Source of the DNA: Coniferiporia sulphurascens
Taxonomy: Eukaryota; Basidiomycota; Agaricomycetes; Hymenochaetales; Hymenochaetaceae
Direction of reading: 5' to 3'
DNA length: 64,000 nt
NCBI GenBank assembly: GCA_002794785.1
Contig: NBBA01000008.1
Span: forward strand, 1,736,001-1,800,000
Shown: positions 1 through 9,872 of the stretch, piece by piece
How positions within the stretch are numbered: the first letter of the stretch is position 1
How the letters are laid out: each line of letters begins with the position of its first letter
Notes under the pieces: model-generated
Databases searched by the model: none
Told to the model about the DNA's origin: nothing
What the model saw: the letters and a program-made list of their open reading frames with translations, nothing else
Program-made: the position numbers and the translations under genes

Positions 1-3000
1 GTGCCACCTGCAATGTGAGATCAGGCCATGTCTGCATCGGTAGACTGAGTCAAAGCTCAGCCAGTAGCCCCTGTAGGGACTGGTGTGGCAGAGGACCTGG
101 GCGACTGCCGAGAGCTCCTGGCGGGGGTGGTCAACCGACTGGTTGAGTAATTTCCGTGGTCTGCGGGAGGGGGCGCTGTTGACTGCCAGGTACTTGTCGG
201 CTGTCGAGGCAAGGGGGCAGGCGAGAGAGAGAGACCATCGTTCCATTAGAGTTTTGACAGCGGCCTCCTTCAGAGCAGAGGTAGAGGGGGCAAGGGAGGA
301 TGGAGGGAGATTCGTCACAAACTTGGCCTCGTGGTCGGCCCATTCATTCCCTGGTATATTGGAGTGACCTGGACACTATATGAAATGCATGGAGAGATCC
401 GGATATGAGTCCAAGAGAGTCTGGACCCCAGCCTTCCATTGATGAAGGAGGTGGGCGCCTGGGCCTGGTGCCCATGTGCATATGAGGTGGAGTGCCGTCA
501 GCGAATCTGACAGAAAGAAGATGTCAGATGCGACAGGCAGAAGCTCCCGGAGGTGGTGTGCGGCCCACGTGGGTGCAGAGGTGAGGGAGAAGATCTCTGT
601 GTCTGTTGCTGTGGCACATGTGGGGGAGGCGAGTTGGCATGATTTTAGACAGGTAAGGCCCATCATGGCGCAGACAGCGGAACCAGACTTCGTGCCCATG
701 TGGGAGCCATCGGTGAAGACCTGGAGGTGGGGGAGGGTGCTCAGGGAGCATGCGGCTTCCACGAATTCCTCGTGGGTGTCTTTGCTGACCGGAGTGATAG
801 GAGAGGCGAACGAAACTCGACCATTCATAAATGCCAGAGGATCCATCCATGGGGGATGAGTGTATGCAGGGACTGGTTGAACCCGAGGGACCCAGACCTG
901 CAGAGAAGTGGAAAAGGGGCGGTTAGTTACTGTTTTATAAAAATGTTTTCTACCAACAGAGTGCAGGGTGCACCATAGGTGCAGAGAATGGAGAGTCTTA
1001 GCATATTCCAAATAATAAGAAAGGGGGGGAAGGGAGCAAAGGAAATTTGTAGAGAAAGGGGAGGCGCCTTTGTAGACACCGAGAATCCATCTGCATGCTG
1101 TGTTTTGCACAGCCTGCAGGCGGCTTACTAAGGTTTTTTGGCATCGGCCATGGTACCAAACCAGTGTGCCCCATGTGAGTACCGAGTGGATGCAGGCGAT
1201 ATATAGGCGACATAGGAGAAGGGCCGAGATGCCGCGTTTGGTGTTGCTGAGGATGCGGAGGGCGGTGAGGGTGGAGAGGCCTTTGGAGCACATTCACTCG
1301 ACGTGGGCCTTGAAGGTGAGGGCGGGATCCCACCAAATCCCCAGCCAGTGGAGGGGGATTGAAGGTCGGATGAGCGTGGTTGGGTTGACCTGAACCCTGG
1401 CTGAGTCCCAGTTGGTGTATGCTGAGGAGTGGCGCCAGGGCGGGTGGAAGTGTAGGCACTCTGTCTTGGCGGCCTCGATGTTAAGACCAATGTCACCAAA
1501 GAGAGTGTTGAGTTGGTGGTAGGCGGTGGCGAGTTGCTGGCAGTTGGATGCCATGCTGGGGCCGACACGCATGAGGAGGTGATCGTCCACATATGTGAGG
1601 GCAGTGGTGCCGGTTTGGTGAAATTTCCGGAGGACCACGCCTGCGAAAATGGTGGACAGGATAGGGGATACTGGCAATCCCTGAGGGGTGCCAAGGTCGG
1701 GTTTCTGGGCGGTTGGGAGGGTGGTGCCATTGAATGCGATGGCGACCTGTCAATCCGTCATGAAGGAGAGGCACCAGTCCACCATGTCGGGTGGGCACTG
1801 GAGGTCCAGCAGTTGTCAGTGGAGGAGTTGCAGGTGCACTGAATTGAAGAAGCCCTGTATGTCGACCATGAGGACCGAGCATACAAGGCCCTCTGCATGG
1901 GCGTGTTCTGCTATCTGTAGGAGGTGCTGGGCGGCGTCGTAGACTGAGTGTCCCTGACGCCCCCTGTATTGGTTAGGTGGCAACCAGTCCTGCATGTTAG
2001 CGAGGAACTGGAGCCAGTTAGCTATTATCTTTTCAAGGAGTTTCCCTAGGGTCTCCTCAAGGGTGATGGGCCGATATGATCTCAGTGAGAATGGGTCCTT
2101 CTTGTTAGGCTTCCACAGCATTACCACCTTTGCCACCCGCCAGCACTTGGGGTGGTGCCCCATGCGCAGGCAGTCGTTGAAAAGTGTAAGTATCTCTTCA
2201 GGGTAAGTGTCTACCACCCATTTGAGTGGGCGATAGCCGATCCCTGAGAGGCCTGGGGCTGACAAGTTGGAGGTGTCGGCCAGTGCCCCTGTAAGCTCCA
2301 CTAGGAGTATAGGCGGGGCAGCTGGTTGGGGGGGGGGTGGAGGGGTGGCGGCTGCTACCAGGGGTGGGGGGGCATGAAGAAGGTCGTGCGGAAGAGCTCA
2401 CCTTTCTCATCGTCTGATTGTGTGAAGGTGCCATCGCCCTTTTTTAAAGATGGGATGGGTGTAGGTTGGTTGCCGAGGCCACGTTTGGCCCAGCTCCAGA
2501 TGTTGGTGGCATCTGTGGAGTCGGCTTGGTCGGCATAGAAGTGCCGCTTGGCCGCTCGTATGCCACGTTTGAAAGTGCGGTGGGCTGCTGATTGCTGAAG
2601 GGGGGTGGTGGCCATCGATATCACCTGGAGGAGCGATTTACATGTCGGGGTCCACCATGGGACCTCGGTTTTGCACGGCTTGGTGAGTCGGGTGAAGGGG
2701 GTGAGGGCGGCGGTCATGGAGTCGACTACTGCCTGCGCTTTGGTGTCTAGGGTGGTGGTGTCGCCCACTGGGAGGCTGAAGGCAGTTTCGAGTAATGGAA
2801 AGGCAATATCGGTCCAGGTTTCTCTGTCGTCTGGGAGGAGCCGGCACATTTTCATGACAGGGGGTGGGGGTCAAGATGGCAGGGACCAGCGTAGCATAGC
2901 ATGGTCGGACAGTGGGGAGGTGGTTGACGAGCCCGAGTCTATGATGGAGTCAGGGTTGTGTTACAATTTTCCTTTACTTTTCCCTTATTGCGCTGACTCA

Positions 3001-4185
3001 CTTCCTCTTCGTCATCATCAGTCAGCACAACTCCCCCATTCCTCTCCCTTACTCATCCTTATTCGCCTTGCGCCATAAGACGCCATGATGACGCCTTATT
3101 GCACCATCATGATGTGCTTTGCTTACTGATCACCATACTTGTATTACCAAGGCCTTCCTTGAGTTTCCATGACCTTCCATAAGTCTGGTAAACATACCTA
3201 ACCAAGTCGCTACAGTAGCAAACACATAGAGTAGCATATAAGCATGTAACTTCAGTAGCACAAGCCCTAAGCTTGTGCTCTTTGTTCATACAAGCCATTA
3301 TCTGCTACCACCAGTCTACTGTGTGCCACTGTGCCATTAGTTGCTTTGTCGTAACCCGACTCCGCTAAGAAGCATACCGCATCCACATTGTCGATCAGGA
3401 AGCCCCGTCGACAATCATCTTCGACTTACGACATCTAGGAAGCCCCGTTGCCGTACTACTAGCCCCGACGATCAGGAAGCCCCGACGTCGATCACCATGT
3501 AACCGTTGAGCTTAACAGGTTGATGGCGGGTGGGGCCCAGATCATGTCAATAGGGCACCACTGGCGATTGTCAATGGACATGAGTCAGAGTCTGGGAGGT
3601 GAGCTGGCGCAAGGCCATGCTCTCGGAAGAAGTCATCAAGGGGTTGCGCCCTCAAATCCTCCTGCCAAGCGGTGAGGAGTTTGGACCATGAGTGGTGGCA
3701 ACGGTTGAAGTCGCCTGCCACTAGGAGGGTGGAGGCCAAGGCTGGTGGTATCATATAGAGGAACAACTCACCTGGGTATTGTGGGGTGGTGGTGGTGTGG
3801 TCTGGTGCATGCATCCTGTAGAAGTTGCACAGGCGGATCATCAGGTGGGCACGGATTTCGATAGTGAGGATGTTGGTGCCGGATGAGGCAGCCCCAGGAC
3901 AGACCATGAGGTGGTGGGGATGGCACGGGAAACATATGTGACCACCCTGGGCCAAGTGGCCGGGGGTAGGACTGCTATATACCTGGGAAGGGAGGGAACA
4001 TTGAGGACCAGCATGCTGGTGGGGTCGGTGAGGGATGGCTGGAGGCCGATTTGGTACCAGGGGGGTTCCTGGATCAATATAACGGTGGGTGGGGATGGGT
4101 CAGTAGTGAGGATCGGGACGAGGGAATGGACAGCAGCTAAAGAGTGTGCGGCATTCCACTGAAGAATAGAGATGTCTCTATTCAT
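1..4185 (-). pseudogene. LINE-A ORF2, endonuclease-reverse transcriptase-RNase H, broken
   Basis: ORF2 starts at 4185 (MNRDISILQWNAAHS), the usual APE endonuclease opening. The endonuclease motif VAGDFNRCHHSWSK follows near 3700. After the solo LTR a linker leads into the RT: SLRSYRPITLEETLGKLLEK near 2050, MVDIQGFFNS near 1860 and the catalytic TYVDDHLL near 1590. RNase H motifs VFTDGSHMG (about 710) and NIPGNEWAD (about 340) continue to the window edge. In-frame stops are TGA at 1816-1818, 1750-1752 and 1294-1296, and TAG at 376-378; the TAG and some TGAs lie where related copies have Trp. The frame also shifts in a G-run near 2330. The protein cannot be made from this copy. Confidence 0.85.
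2959..3517 (+). mobile_element. Solo LTR, family A copy 1 (559 bp)
   Basis: The block starts TGTTACAATTTT and ends GTTGAGCTTAACA, so it has TGTTA/TAACA terminal inverted repeats. It is flanked by a perfect 5-bp target duplication, ggttg, at 2954-2958 and 3518-3522. No internal retrotransposon sequence is present, so it is the product of LTR-LTR recombination. A second copy lies at 18570-19117. The 3' third carries short repeats of the type ggaagcccc. The same TATA-like stretch (agcatataagcatg) occurs in both copies. Orientation is assumed from the TG...CA polarity, which is symmetrical, so strand is provisional. Confidence 0.88.
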
Positions 4186-4514
4186 TGGTCCTCCATGTGG
4201 TCATCGTCGGGTCTGTCAATGGCCGCTTCGATTTGGTGGAAACACCGTTTCTTGGGGCATTGAGGTAGGGTGGCGGGGTGGTCACCTTTGCAGTTTGTGC
4301 AGTAGCGAGGGTGAGGGCAGTGGTCGCCCTCGATGGCTTTGGAGGCGCAGGATGCGCACGACTTATGGTGGTTGCGGGTGAGATGTCCTCCCCCACAGTC
4401 AGCGCAGCAGGGCTGGGCACAGCACCCCTTCGTTCCATGGCCGAGGCCCTGACAGCACTCACATTGTGTGAGGCCAGGGCGGTAAGGTGGGACTGGCACC
4501 CTCCACCTCCACAC
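4182..4514 (-). pseudogene. LINE-A ORF1 fragment, gag-like CCHC zinc-knuckle protein
   Basis: This is the C-terminal part of a LINE ORF1 protein, the RNA-binding component of the retrotransposition particle. The cysteine/histidine-rich stretch contains a canonical CX2CX4HX4C knuckle (CECCQGLGHGTKGC), then CADCGGGH and a CTNCKGDH...C knuckle. The N-terminal half is missing because the element breaks at about 4497; the first codons of the open frame already belong to the neighbouring fragment. Its TGA stop (4184-4182) overlaps the ATG of ORF2 (4185-4183) in the sequence ATGA, so ORF2 may have been translated by stop-start coupling. Confidence 0.8.
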
Positions 4515-5488
4515 TGAAAGAGGCTGCCATCAACACTATGATGGAACAATGGTCACTCTCACTCGCCCGCCCTCTCGCCTCGACAGCTGACAAGTACCTT
4601 GCTGTCAATGGGGCCCCCTCCCGCCGACCTCGAAAGCTGCTCATGCAATTGGTCGACCACCCATGAAAAGAGCTCTCGGTGGTCGCCCAGATCCTCTGCC
4701 ATGCCGGTCCCTACAGGGGCTACTGGCTGAGCTTTGACTCAGTCTACTGACACAGGCATGGTCTGATTTCGCATTGCCGATGGCATAACCACCCCCCCTG
4801 GCCTGCCCAATCCACCGCCCACGTTCTGGGTGGTTGCCGTACTTTCTGGCCATGGATCTGCAAGGTCTGGCCCCCCCATGACCCTCTCCCGATCCACCAT
4901 GCCGAGTGGGCCAACGAAAACTGCCTACAGGCTCTGCGTCGCTGGCTTAAGCTGACAGGACACATGAACCGCCTCTCCGACTGCACCTCTGCCACCATCC
5001 GCTTAGCCTTCGCTGCGATGGAGTTGGAAGGACACCCGACCGACAAAGATATGGACTTGGACCGCCTACAGGATTACATGAGTCGTATGCTTGGACCCCA
5101 TTCCCAGGACCCGGACCCGGCTCTCTTGGAGCTTTCAGGTGCGCTTCCTCCCTTTTCCTCTGATCTGTGACTGCCTTTCGGACTCCCCCGCATATGTCCC
5201 AGCCGGCACTCTCACCCTCCCTTTCCAATTCTAAGTTACCCCCATTACCTGCCTCATCCGCTTGGTTTTTGTTGTAGCAATATGTATTCCTCTCCCTTTC
5301 CCATCTGTATCCTTTAAATAGGGGCCCTTCCCACCTTGGCACCCTTCGGGGAGCAGGGCCCCTGCCCAGTTTTGTGCATTGCACGATGACAGGCGCCTCT
5401 GTTGTTATGTAGTTAGGGCCCCCCCTTTGGGGGGGCAGCTTGTGATTATGTAATACTGCAGGAATAATAATAATAATAATAATAAAAA
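4498..5488 (+). mobile_element. LINE-B, 5'-truncated LINE 3' end with (AAT)n tail
   Basis: The plus strand reads the end of the LINE RNase H/C-terminal region (LARPLASTADKYLAV near 4565, then RRWLKLTGHMNRLSD near 4950) to a natural stop at 5168-5170, followed by a 3' UTR and a tail made of AAT triplets plus AAAAA (5463-5488). It is related to LINE-A but clearly diverged in the shared part. Two in-frame TGA stops interrupt it (near 4662 and 4747). The 5' truncation is typical of LINE insertion. Its left neighbour is LINE-A in the opposite orientation. Confidence 0.85.
5463..5488 (+). repeat. (AAT)n microsatellite tail of LINE-B
   Basis: Seven or so AAT/ATA triplets end in AAAAA. This is the 3' tail of the plus-strand LINE fragment, and the next element (LINE-C) begins in it. 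Confidence 0.9.
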
Positions 5489-6403
5489 CCAGGAGTCGGT
5501 TTTCATCAGCCCACTCTGAGTGGTGGGTTGGGAGAGGGTCCTGAGGTGGCCACACACACCGTATCCACAGATGGAAGGTGCTACAGCTGCCGAGGATGTG
5601 GGCGGTCAACTGCATGGGCCAGGGGGGTGGTTGTGCCACCTGCAATGCGAAATCAGGCCATGCTTGCACTGGTAGGCTGAGTCGAAGCTCAGCCAGTAGC
5701 CCCCGTAGGGACCGGCACAGCAGAGGACCTGCGCAACTGCAGATAGCTCGCTGCATGGGTGGTCAACCAAATGCATGAGCAGCTTTTGGGGTCGGCGTGT
5801 GGGTAAGCCGTGCACTGCCAAGTACTTGTCGGCAGTGGAGGCGAGGGGGCGGGCTAGTGCGAATGTCCATTGCTGCATGAGAGTGCAGATGGTGACCTCT
5901 TTTAGTGCGGAGGTGGAGGGTTTGAGGTCGGATGGGGGGAGCTCTGTCACCAGCTTTGCTTCCGTGTCAGCCCATTCATTGCCAGGGATGTCCGAGTGTC
6001 TGGGGCACCATACAAAATGAACCATGATTTGGGGGTACGAGTCCAGCAGAGTCTCCACACCCGCTTTCCAGATGTGTAGGAGGTGGGCGCCAGGGGCAGT
6101 GGCCCACATGCAGAAAAGGTGGAGAGCGGTCAGTGAATCAGACAGGAAGAAGATGTCCGATGCGACGTGCAGTTGCACCGGGAGGTGGTGTGCTACCCAG
6201 CCCGGGGCCGTGGCGAGGGAGAACTCCTCGGTGTCTGTGGCTGTGGCACAGGTGGGGGACTCCAGTCGGCAAGATCGGAGTTGGGTGTGACTGAGCATGG
6301 CACAGATGGCTGAGCCCAACTTATTGTCTATGTGGGAGCCATTGGTGAATACTTGGACATGAGGGGTGGAGCCGAGTGTGCAGGTGGCCTTCACAAAGGA
6401 CTT
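5488..6403 (-). pseudogene. LINE-C RNase H fragment in the inverted segment
   Basis: This is an uninterrupted minus-strand reading frame from about 6403 that enters as FKSFVKATC and contains the RNase H motifs VFTNGSHIDNKLGSA, CATATDTEEFSLATA, FFLSDSLTALH and HSDIPGNEWAD, then the C-terminal region (RPLASTADKYLAVHG, HGLISHCRWHNH). The stop TGA at 5606-5608 falls within the homologous region, since the related protein continues through WPPQDPLPTHHSEWADENR in another frame to about 5490. RNase H would remove the RNA strand after cDNA synthesis. As a 5'- and 3'-truncated inverted piece it is not functional. Confidence 0.8.
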
Positions 6404-6622
6404 GAAAACCACCTCCTGGTCTTAAGACGCTGGCTCCACCTGACAGGCCACCTCAACCAGATGTCCAACCACACTGCAGGGGCCATTCGCCTTGCCTTTG
6501 CGGCCATGGAACTAGACAGACTCCTGACCGATAATGACCTCGACTTGGACACCCTCCAGGGCTATGTGTTAGTAAATTGATGAAAATCATGATTGCCAGA
6601 TCAATGGATTAGCAAGATCAAC

Positions 6623-6997
6623 ATGGCAAGACCCATAACTCTAATTGATACCAGAAACCTATGCCAATGCTGTAAAGATGCAGATCAAGTAGCATGGAAA
6701 GCGTTTAATATTGCATGTGCAACAGTAGGACAGAATGCAGGATATGACAACTGTCAAATTACATTTGATCATACTACAAGGGAACAACAAGTGGCAGAAA
6801 GGCTAGAAGTAATAATTGAACATAGAGCAACTATGTTCTCATATCAATTGAATAGATATGTGATCAGCACTTATACAAGAACCAAGATTTATAATCAGCC
6901 ACATAATGAATTATGTTATCAAAGGGTGGTTATTACATCAACTGATTATGCAGAAGCAGCACACCAAATAGTCCATACTATCAATAAACAATTATGA
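6623..6997 (+). CDS. LTR-B encoded protein of 124 aa, function unknown (copy 1)
   Basis: I do not recognise this protein. It begins MARPITLIDTRN, has a CQCC cluster near residue 14, and ends HTINKQL at a TGA. It lies inside a solo LTR, upstream of the LTR TATA box and in the same orientation. The copy at 9498-9872 has the same length and differs at only three residues (two adjacent-region changes near residues 60-64), while silent differences number about thirteen by hand count; that pattern suggests the protein was under selection while the family was active. The frame stays open past the TGA for some 90 more codons apart from a second TGA, so the original product may have been near 216 aa. 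It could be a gag-like remnant, a superantigen-like LTR accessory, or captured sequence. Confidence 0.55.
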   Translation: MARPITLIDTRNLCQCCKDADQVAWKAFNIACATVGQNAGYDNCQITFDHTTREQQVAERLEVIIEHRATMFSYQLNRYVISTYTRTKIYNQPHNELCYQRVVITSTDYAEAAHQIVHTINKQL

Positions 6998-7732
6998 GAA
7001 CAACTATTCGCATACAAAGCCAACTTCATAGCCAAAGGACACACAACAGTAGATTGAAAAGAACCAAACCAAAGACAGGAGTTAGTACCAATAGATAAGG
7101 AAATCATAATACAATGGTTCAATGATGAACCCTCATATAGAGTTACACCAGGGTATAGCAGGATAACAAATATAAATGCTATAGGAGCAGAAGAGCTCTT
7201 TATGCCAGTAGATGATAGGACACCAGAACAAACCCCTTTCAATGAAATTATAGAAGAAATGACTCAACATTAGTCTACAGTAATAAGTAACAAGCCACAA
7301 CAAGATAAGATTAAGAAGGCTAGCATAATTGCTGAGCCACACAAGTATATCTAAGCATTTGGCTAAGAATAGCTGATGGAAGCATGGCAATCAATTGAAG
7401 ACACAATTGATGGGAGCCAAGTATAGCGCATCGCACAGCAGAACCAATTAGGAAATAAGGAGAAGCATCATAGGTATAGTAGTAATCCAAGAATGGTTAA
7501 CTTAGGTATTATACTGTATGACTTGATGGAAACTCAGGGAAGGTTCTAGCATAAGATAAAGATAGCACGGTAGGCTGTAGAACGTACCGGAATATGTAAC
7601 TGACTCATAAGAAGCTAAGAATAGTAAATAGCATGTACAGGATTGTACCGGAACATTCTTATGACTTATAAATCAAGAGTAGTATGTTGTAGCATCTACT
7701 GGAACATAGTAAATAGACTATAACATGTAGGG

Positions 7733-7740
7733 TATAAAAG
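7733..7740 (+). promoter_or_regulatory. TATA box of LTR-B copy 1
   Basis: The sequence ggtataaaagcccaatg occurs about 180 bp before the LTR 3' end and is kept in copy 2 at 10668-10675. It would set the start of the retroelement transcript (U3/R border) and would drive transcription rightwards. Confidence 0.6.
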
Positions 7741-8345
7741 CCCAATGTAAAATTGCAGTAAAAAGCAGTTTAATTCATCTCTTGTCTCTTACCACCATCA
7801 TCAGCTCTAACACTCTAGCAAGTGAAGGGTATCAAGCCTGCCCTAAACTAACTAGTATCATTGTGTGAATCTGTTATCACTTGTTTCAATCCCTTACTCA
7901 GGGAGCAAATCTAACACTACATGCACAGGTTGCTCGGATCCAGGACTCAGGATGTGGACCCAGCTCTTTTGGAGCTTTCAGGTATGCTCCCACCATTTCC
8001 CTCTGACTCTTGACTGCCCTTCAGATTCCCCATCGGTTTCTTCTATGGCACTTGCAGCCACTCCTTTCCACTTCTAAGGGACTCTCTCTTCCTGACCTCG
8101 CTTTAACTTGGTTTGGTTCACTGCAGTCATGATATGTATGCCTCTCTCTCTCCCCCTCTATTTATCCCTAATAGGGTGCATAAGTACACTAAGCCTCCTT
8201 CAGGAGGCACGCACCCCACCCAGTTTCGCTCAATGAGTGATGACAGGCACCTCAGTAGTTAGGTAGTTTACAGGCAGCCCCTTTGGGGCCACAGGTGTAT
8301 TGCATAGCTCAGTAGGAATAATAAATTTAAAAAAAAAAAAAAAAA

Positions 8346-8938
8346 CTAGGTTTGAGGCATATGCTTTGTCAGGACTAATGGGCCTTGCAAAGAATAATAA
8401 TGATCGGCGAAAGCTGCTGAAGCAGCAGCTGCATCTGCTCATATGGAATGGCCCCCATGAGTCTACCGCTTTTCTACCCATCTTGCGCAGTTTGTGTCTG
8501 AGCTATGGTGCAGGCAAGATTACAGGCACAGAAAAAATACAAATGGAATGGCTAAACAATGATACAAAAATTGTAGTGAAGTATGGCATCAGCCTCATTG
8601 GCTGGATGGGATCAACTCCATTCAACATTGATAGCATGCCCCAGGGTCAATTGCAGACTGCCATCAATGCATTGAAAACTGGCTCCTGCCACTGGGAGCG
8701 CCTGTCAAGCGAGCATCTTGAAGAGCGCACAGAAAGTCTACGCACATCGAGAGAAGGACCATCAGCAAAGAAGCCATGAAAAGAGTGCAGTGACAAAGGG
8801 ATTAGGTGTTCGAAAAAGGACAATGGATCTGCAGCTATCATTGACTCTGACAATGAAGGTGACCATTTGGCGACACCAGCTGCTGGACCATCTGATCGCT
8901 CCTGCTCTGTGATAAGTGATTCTGATGAGGACTTGTAA
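8346..8938 (+). pseudogene. Repeat-associated hypothetical protein fragment with acidic SIM-like tail
   Basis: Directly after the LINE-C A-run an open frame reads a basic/aromatic segment (GISLIGWMGSTPFNIDSM, then ALKTGSCHWERLS) and continues through a single TGA (8777-8779) to a TAA at 8936-8938. I recall similar W-rich segments followed by an acidic tail in many multicopy mushroom proteins associated with transposons, but cannot name a family. The last 50 codons hold two copies of a hydrophobic-plus-acidic motif, IIDSDNEGD and VISDSDEDL, that resemble SUMO-interaction motifs. The N-terminus was cut off by the LINE insertion. A polyadenylation-like aataaa lies near 9041. Confidence 0.45.
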
Positions 8939-9497
8939 CACATTTGTAAGATGTTTCTTGCTGCCCCATATCTTGCAATGTACTTTGTTTCTTCTTTCTT
9001 GCACTTAAAACATTTGTCATACCATTAAATTTTTAAAATAATAAACAAGACTATATGCCATATGCGGCTAAGGCATGTTGAGAAAGAAGGCAAGTGATCC
9101 GCACTGGCTGTGCTCAAGCAGCTATTGAAGGTAAGCAGACCGCTGGACTTGTACTTCTATTTCAAATCTTCTGTTTGACCCACACTTAGGAGGGAGCATA
9201 TGTCCCTTGGCCTTTTATTGTATATTATTCTATTTAAATGCAATTGCATATGCATAGGAATTAATGGGCCGACAAGAAATGGAGGAAGCTGTTGTGCTCA
9301 TTGTTGGTGATGATGAGCATGCCGTGGGGGACACAGGTGGCAGCATGCAAAGCCATGGCCAAGTGCCAAACTCTAAATGCCATGACCAGTTGCTCAGCAG
9401 CTAAAAGGCCACTGACCAAATTGCCGGCATGTGCCGGCACACATGAACATTGTTAGTAAATTGATGAAAATCATGGTTGACAGATTGACAGATCAAC

Positions 9498-9872
9498 ATG
9501 GCAAGACCCATAACTCTAATTGATACCAGGAACCTATGCCAATGCTGTAAAGATGCAGATCAAGTAGCATGGAAAGCATTTAACATTGCATGTGCAACAG
9601 TAGGACAGAATGCAGGATATGACAACTGTCAGATAACATTCGATCATACAACAAGGGAACAACAAGTGGCAGAAAGACAAGAATTAGTAATTGAACATAG
9701 AGCAACTATGTTCTCATACCAATTGAATAGATATGTGATCAGCACTTATACAAGAACCAAGATTTATAATCAGCCACATAATGAATTATGTTATCAAAGG
9801 GTGGTTATTACATCAACTGACTATGCAGAAGCAGCACACCAAATAGTTCACACTATCAATAAACAACTATGA
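9498..9872 (+). CDS. LTR-B encoded protein of 124 aa, function unknown (copy 2)
   Basis: This is the same protein as at 6623-6997, with identical start (MARPITLIDTRN) and end (HTINKQL, TGA). It differs in RQELV for RLEVI near residue 60. Beyond the TGA the same frame continues (EQIFAYKANFIAKGH...), hits the same second TGA as copy 1 and has one private TGA where copy 1 has CAA. Part of this downstream frame also shows third-position differences, more weakly than the first 124 codons. It lies in the LTR upstream of the TATA box. No family is recognised. Confidence 0.55.
   Translation: MARPITLIDTRNLCQCCKDADQVAWKAFNIACATVGQNAGYDNCQITFDHTTREQQVAERQELVIEHRATMFSYQLNRYVISTYTRTKIYNQPHNELCYQRVVITSTDYAEAAHQIVHTINKQL

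Larger units (their letters stand above)
1..4497 (-). mobile_element. LINE-A, Tad-like non-LTR retrotransposon, decayed, interrupted
   Basis: The minus strand reads, from right to left, a CCHC-knuckle ORF1, an APE-type endonuclease, a reverse transcriptase and an RNase H domain, the layout of fungal Tad-clade LINEs. The 3' end lies beyond position 1. The right edge near 4497 is where the ORF1 coding sequence meets a plus-strand RNase H fragment of another copy, so ORF1 is truncated at its N-terminus. A solo LTR (2959-3517) sits in the endonuclease part and splits it cleanly, with a 5-bp duplication. The copy is dead: it has four in-frame stops in the RT/RNase H part and frame changes near 2330 (a G-run) and 3850-3950. 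Clade assignment is by domain order only. Confidence 0.88.
6567..7916 (+). mobile_element. Solo LTR, family B copy 1 (1350 bp, carries an ORF)
   Basis: The block begins TGTTAGTAAATTGATG and ends CAAATCTAACA, giving TGTTAG/CTAACA inverted ends. It interrupts the LINE-C coding sequence. The flanking 5-mers ctatg (6562-6566) and ctaca (7917-7921) match at three of five positions; the two mismatches are transitions, so this is a decayed target duplication. A TATA box (tataaaag, 7733-7740) lies about 180 bp before the 3' end, the place expected for an LTR promoter. The U3-like part carries a 124-codon frame (6623-6997). The copy at 9451-10851 has the same ends and a perfect duplication, which confirms the borders. 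Confidence 0.85.
5488..8345 (+). mobile_element. LINE-C, copy with inverted 5' segment (twin priming), poly(A) tail
   Basis: The left part (5488 to about 6403) reads LINE RNase H on the minus strand. The right part (6404-6566, continuing at 7917) reads the LINE C-terminus and 3' UTR on the plus strand and ends in an A-run (8329-8345). Both parts break at the same place in the element: the sequence gaaaaccNNctcctggt occurs at 6404-6420 (plus) and, reversed, at the left end near 5488-5504. An inverted 5' segment joined to a direct 3' segment with a short shared end is the product of twin priming. A family-B solo LTR (6567-7916) later split the direct segment; the coding sequence resumes in register after it (RLLGSRTQ). 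Confidence 0.75.

Noticed and set aside
1..5488. LINE-A plus LINE-B as one twin-primed insertion
   Set aside because: The two parts overlap by more than 300 bp of the same RNase H region and are clearly diverged, so they are separate copies.
5463..5488. Short-spaced repeat as a CRISPR-like array
   Set aside because: It is an AAT microsatellite at a LINE tail in eukaryotic DNA with no spacers.
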